Positions 6,611-9,766 of a stretch of 9,766 nt of DNA are shown in pieces. The stretch spans positions 1-9,766 of the forward strand of contig JBBROH010000156.1 of assembly GCA_038229595.1 (NCBI GenBank), written 5' to 3'. How positions within the stretch are numbered: the stretch's first letter is position 1; the number at the start of each line of letters is the position of its first letter. This stretch comes from JBBROH01 sp038229595. GTDB taxonomy: Bacteria > Chloroflexota > Chloroflexia > QHBQ01. The notes under the pieces are model-generated. The model did not search any database and was not told where the DNA came from. It worked only from the letters and a program-made list of their open reading frames with translations. Made by a program: the position numbers and the translations under genes.

Positions 6611-9382
6611 ATGAAGCTAAGCATCAAGAAGATCGGCAGCCTGCTGCTCATTGCCAGCCTGCTGGTCAGTGCCTGTGAGGGGCCAGGCAGTGCGCCCAGC
6701 CCCAGCCAGCCGGGCAGTGTGCAGCAACAAAGCAGCCCCGCCGCTCAACCAGGCGTGCAGCAACAAAGCAGCCCCTTTGCCCAACCAGCGAGTAGCAAGC
6801 TGCTTGATGAAGCTGCTGACGACCGCCCGCTGGTCGCGGGTCACTACGTCTTCTGGTATAAGGCATTTGGCAGTGCTACGAGTACCAGCGAGCAGGATGG
6901 TAGGCTGACCTACGGCTACGACCTTCAGGCTCGCCAGAGCTTCGTTGTCAAGCAAGTCGGTAACTCCGCGCAGACCCTGTTCAGTGATGGTGTAGACCTG
7001 CTTTGGTGGGCGGTATCACCTGGGGCCAGCCACACTGCGGCAACCCCAGTGCAGAGCATTGCGCTGGAGAGTGTGCAGGATGGCAATGCTCCTACTAAGC
7101 TTGCTACTGCTCCCCCTCATCCTGGTACAATCTTCCTTGAGGCCTACGACCAGGGCATCTTGTACTACAACAGAGAAGCAGATACCTACGGCTACAACCT
7201 CAACACAGGGGTGGCGAGCATGGTAGGGAACGCGGCTGGATTGGTAGTGCATAAGGGCGTGCTGCTCTGGCAGGACGAACTGCCCCGTGGTTATCACGAG
7301 TCGCGCCCCAGCAGGCTGCATCTACAGACGAGCCAGCTGAAGGACACGGTCATTGCGCAGGATGATGACTACTCCTTCAACAACTACAGCATTGATGGCA
7401 ACAACGTGGTGTGGTCATCAGGCCGCGGCACTTACCTCTACGACATCAGCAAGCAGACAACGACTAGGCTGACAGTGGAGCCAGCGGAAGGGGCGATGAT
7501 TGCTGCTAACCACATAGCGTGGGTAGGTTCGGAAGGGGCAGCAATTGCTGGCGACAACATAGCGTGGGTAGCTATGACATATACATCCGAAGGCACACCC
7601 TATTGGTCGGTGCTGAGCTACGATCTAAAGAGTGGGCAGAGCCGGGTAGTAGTGGCCTCCAGCACCGCCCACCTGTACGTTGATGGGGTGACAGCGCAAG
7701 GTGATCTGGTATACAGCGTGGAGAACCCAACCCAAGTGCGGCGCGCCTTGTACCTAACCAACGTGGGCAGCAGCAATGCTGGTTATGACAAGGTTGTACG
7801 TACCAACCAGTTGGTGCCGGACTGGCCGATTCCACTATCCTGTCTAGCGACGCAGCATCGCCCTACCTCCTGTGGGCAAGTAAGTGTGACAGACCAGACT
7901 AATTTTAGCGACGTTGCTGGCGTGTGGCGCGGGAGGGGGGTACAGGTTTTCCTGCCCGAATATGAACTGGGCGGTGAGAGCTTCTTTGTGCGGAACTACT
8001 TTGACCCTGACCCTAAAAAGGCAACACCCGAGTTGCCTTACGGTCCGGTAAACCCAGATGTGGAGACGCTGCTTAACGCAGCCCAGCATGGCGTGAAGGC
8101 CAACTTTGTGCGTATCTTTGTTGACCTGCCAGGTGACTCTTCCAAAGTTGCTAGTATTGATGCGATCCTCAACTTCCTCACTGCGGCCAACATCCACCAG
8201 TTGAGGGTGGGCATCGTGATGCACAACAGCTCTAGAGCAAACCCAAATATGGCTTACTTCAGGGACAACTACTTCAAGATGGATCTCACAGGTACCCCCC
8301 TAGTTCTACCAAGCTGTGCAGGGCGGCCAACTACACCAACGCCTACGCCAACACCCGTCAACCAGATACGTAAGCAGTGGATCCAGGCGTTCATCACCTG
8401 CGTGACTAACAAGAATCTGAGCGATGTAGTTGCATACGTTAGTGCTGACAACGAGATCAACAACCACTGTAATCAGACTGGCATTGCTTACGATGGCACT
8501 ACTCCAGTCGAAGGGCGAGTTGATTGCTTCGCTGCCTCACAATTCCCCGGCTATGATGCACTGGCGCAACGTTGGGTAAGAGAGTTCAACGCCCTGTTTG
8601 TCGGCACCGGGATCATGACAACTGTAGGTTTGTCAACGGAGATGTATACAGAAGGTAGAGATGATGGACCAGCTACACCCGAACCTATACCTATTGTCGC
8701 AACGAGGTTTTTCGATGCTTCTACAGGTGAACAGTCTCTCAACGCGTCTGTAACGTTCCTGTCCCCCCACAACTATGGTGGTAAAGGGCTAGATATCAAA
8801 GCAGCTATTGGCGTTGCTCGAGGTCCAAACCCGCTAAAGCCAGTGGTGCTAGAGGAGTACGGTCATGCAACTGACCCTCTTGCAGAAGGAGTAGCATCCT
8901 CGAACACAGCGACCCCTGCGACTAGCTCGCCTCCTTCGATCAGCCATCCTGAGAACACAGAAGGTAAGCGTAGCTGTCTAGTATTCTACATAGGAGGTAG
9001 ATCAATGCCTGTCATCCCCTTCTATTGCTATAAAGTAGCATCCTACTTTATAGGAGTGAATGCTCTCTCTATTAGAACGAATGGTTACGCAGGGGGGGCG
9101 GCCTTCATGCTCACGGATGTGTACCCCGCAGCCGGCCAGAGCTGCAAGAAGCCCGACTACTACACTGGTTTGTACTCTATTGGGCTAGTCAGCCCGCAGG
9201 GTAAGAAGATACGCTATTGTTGTGGCACTTACACGACCTACGCCGCTGGCGTGGTGGGCCTATCTGACATGAGCAAGCGCAAGCTCACTGGTGACGTTGT
9301 GCTGTCTCATCATCAGCTATCCTGGTTAGGGAGGCATCAAGGTGATTGTGGTGCGCTCCCCCTGCCTGCCAGGCATCAGTAG
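6611..9382 (+). CDS. Lipoprotein with beta-propeller-like region and GH5-like barrel
   Basis: The frame codes for 923 residues. Residues 1-22 are a lipoprotein signal: Lys at 2, 6 and 7, a hydrophobic core and a VSAC lipobox (C22). A Gln/Ser/Pro tether (23-60) has a 12-residue repeat. Residues about 72-400 contain repeated IDGNNVVW / IAGDNIAWV / GHYVFWYK-type strands followed by sequence such as YDLKSGQ, a beta-propeller pattern. Residues about 436-835 look like a clan GH-A, GH5-like barrel: GRGVQV (441-446), FVRIFVD (499-505), VMHNS (536-540), the acid in DNEIN (N614, E615), SPHNY (718-722), the nucleophile in LEEYG (E749) and GGAAFMLTD. Hydrolysis of a polysaccharide outside the cell is inferred; the exact family is unsure. 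Pro/Thr-rich insertions sit at 573-582 and 764-780. GC is visibly lower than in eno. A TAG ends it, but SLH sequence continues in frame. Confidence 0.8.
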   Translation: MKLSIKKIGSLLLIASLLVSACEGPGSAPSPSQPGSVQQQSSPAAQPGVQQQSSPFAQPASSKLLDEAADDRPLVAGHYVFWYKAFGSATSTSEQDGRLTYGYDLQARQSFVVKQVGNSAQTLFSDGVDLLWWAVSPGASHTAATPVQSIALESVQDGNAPTKLATAPPHPGTIFLEAYDQGILYYNREADTYGYNLNTGVASMVGNAAGLVVHKGVLLWQDELPRGYHESRPSRLHLQTSQLKDTVIAQDDDYSFNNYSIDGNNVVWSSGRGTYLYDISKQTTTRLTVEPAEGAMIAANHIAWVGSEGAAIAGDNIAWVAMTYTSEGTPYWSVLSYDLKSGQSRVVVASSTAHLYVDGVTAQGDLVYSVENPTQVRRALYLTNVGSSNAGYDKVVRTNQLVPDWPIPLSCLATQHRPTSCGQVSVTDQTNFSDVAGVWRGRGVQVFLPEYELGGESFFVRNYFDPDPKKATPELPYGPVNPDVETLLNAAQHGVKANFVRIFVDLPGDSSKVASIDAILNFLTAANIHQLRVGIVMHNSSRANPNMAYFRDNYFKMDLTGTPLVLPSCAGRPTTPTPTPTPVNQIRKQWIQAFITCVTNKNLSDVVAYVSADNEINNHCNQTGIAYDGTTPVEGRVDCFAASQFPGYDALAQRWVREFNALFVGTGIMTTVGLSTEMYTEGRDDGPATPEPIPIVATRFFDASTGEQSLNASVTFLSPHNYGGKGLDIKAAIGVARGPNPLKPVVLEEYGHATDPLAEGVASSNTATPATSSPPSISHPENTEGKRSCLVFYIGGRSMPVIPFYCYKVASYFIGVNALSIRTNGYAGGAAFMLTDVYPAAGQSCKKPDYYTGLYSIGLVSPQGKKIRYCCGTYTTYAAGVVGLSDMSKRKLTGDVVLSHHQLSWLGRHQGDCGALPLPARHQ
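6719..6790 (+). repeat. 36-bp tandem repeat in the lipoprotein tether (2 copies)
   Basis: A 21-base block encoding VQQQSSP is repeated exactly at 6719-6739 and 6755-6775, a period of 36 bases (12 residues). The copies read VQQQSSPAAQPG and VQQQSSPFAQPA. It is a flexible spacer between the lipid anchor and the propeller; such units can change number by slippage. Confidence 0.85.
7490..7579 (+). repeat. 45-bp imperfect tandem duplication in the propeller region
   Basis: Two adjacent 15-residue units, GAMIAANHIAWVGSE and GAAIAGDNIAWVAMT, are encoded with period 45. The 15-base block acatagcgtgggtag is identical at 7512-7526 and 7557-7571. The units match the propeller strand pattern, but the spacing is far shorter than a normal blade, so this looks like a recent local duplication of one strand. 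Confidence 0.75.
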
Positions 9383-9643
9383 CCCAACAACGATGTGCAG
9401 CGCGACCATGTAGCCATCGGTGTTCGTCGTGCTGCCAACTTCCCCATCTACACACCTTCGCGACCTACCTTTGATGATGTACCTGCCAACTACCCTGGCT
9501 ATGAGGCCATAGAAACGCTTTATCAACGTGGCGTTGTTAGTGGCGCACAGTGTAGCCAAAGCGAGGGTTTGTGCTTCCGCCCAACCGACTCAATCCGCCG
9601 CGATGAGATGAGCAAGGTGATCAACAAGGCAGTCGAGGCTCTG
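9383..9643 (+). pseudogene. SLH-domain sequence in frame after the TAG
   Basis: Directly after the TAG at 9380-9382, in the same frame as the lipoprotein gene, the translation runs PNNDVQRDHVA, then PTFDDVPANYPGYEAIETL, GVVSG, CSQSEGLCFRPTDSIRRDEM and SKVINKAVEAL. The second part (from 9464) is a nearly complete SLH repeat. The first part matches the end of a preceding repeat whose front half (LSDM at 9260) lies before the TAG. No ATG with a ribosome site opens this region alone. It is best read as the detached C-terminus of the 6611 gene, broken by one nonsense change, or as decayed surface-gene debris. The frame stays open to the window end, but after about 9643 it no longer looks like SLH and overlaps the next gene. 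Confidence 0.65.
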
Positions 9644-9671
9644 CCAAGATACATTAGACAGGTGGCAGCTT

Positions 9672-9766
9672 TTGATTGCTCCCAGACTAAGGCATCAATG
9701 CCTAACCCTCCTTATGCTTTACTTTGTCTGTGTACTGCTAAGTGCCTGCACAGGCAACGAACTGAA
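9672..9766 (+). CDS. 5' end of a second lipoprotein (partial, TTG start)
   Basis: A frame from TTG (9672) runs off the window and reads MIAPRLRHQCLTLLMLYF, then VCVLLSAC and TGNEL. This is a typical lipoprotein signal: basic N-region (R5, R7, H8), hydrophobic core and lipobox LSAC with C26. AGGTGG at 9660-9665 with a 6-base spacer supports the TTG. An ATG at 9714 is possible but would give a core with no basic residues and no clear ribosome site. The mature part is not visible, so function is unknown. It overlaps, in another frame, the open tail of the SLH remnant, which supports that remnant being non-functional past 9643. Confidence 0.55.
   Translation, partial: MIAPRLRHQCLTLLMLYFVCVLLSACTGNEL

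Noticed and set aside
8327..8356. PTPTPT coding stretch as a microsatellite or CRISPR-like repeat
   Set aside because: It is a short in-frame Pro/Thr linker with varied codons, with no spacers or regular repeat unit.
9380..9382. TAG as a pyrrolysine codon or programmed readthrough
   Set aside because: No supporting structure was seen after the stop and the position corresponds to a poorly conserved spot before the F/Y-R-P motif; a nonsense change or sequence error is simpler.
9395..9643. SLH remnant as an independent gene starting at GTG 9395
   Set aside because: No ribosome site precedes it, it has no signal peptide and it would begin in the middle of an SLH repeat.

Overview
The window looks like a piece of a GC-rich bacterial chromosome, most likely from a Chloroflexota-type filamentous or environmental bacterium. 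This is inference: the signs are secreted proteins with Cys-containing S-layer homology (SLH) repeats, Pro/Thr 'PTPTP' linkers, a PknB-like kinase with a Pro-rich linker and an extracellular sensor, and lipobox proteins. No rRNA, tRNA, CRISPR array, transposase or phage gene was seen.

Layout. (1) 1-44, minus strand: the first codons of an unidentified gene, with a good ribosome site and promoter. (2) 137-189: two adjacent hairpins, probably the terminator of the next gene. (3) 228-1736, minus: a secreted protein with a signal peptide, an unassigned beta-rich region and three C-terminal SLH repeats. (4) 1737-2025: a divergent intergenic region with a TATAAT inside a 13-bp palindrome facing the SLH gene and a TTGACA/TATCAT promoter facing right. 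(5) 2026-6081, plus: a tight three-gene operon of enolase (eno), a transmembrane Ser/Thr kinase whose outer part is a CBM9-like carbohydrate-binding domain, and a short-chain dehydrogenase/reductase. Eno and the kinase overlap by ATGA; kinase and SDR are 10 bases apart. (6) 6082-6610: a startless open frame that looks like the remnant of a secreted protein. (7) 6611-9382, plus: a large lipoprotein with a beta-propeller-like part and a GH5-like (clan GH-A) barrel. Its frame stops at a TAG but continues in the same frame into SLH sequence up to about 9643. (8) 9672 to the window end: the start of another lipoprotein, with a TTG start.

Working together (inference): the operon joins a glycolytic enzyme to a kinase that may sense sugars outside the cell. 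The flanking genes encode cell-surface proteins, one a probable polysaccharide hydrolase. The right-hand third is lower in GC and shows decay (startless fragment, stop-interrupted SLH region), so it reads as an accessory, fast-changing surface-protein region next to a conserved housekeeping operon. The best candidates for something undescribed are the enolase-coupled CBM9 kinase, the Cys-loop SLH repeats shared by two genes, and the TAG-interrupted lipoprotein-GH-SLH gene.
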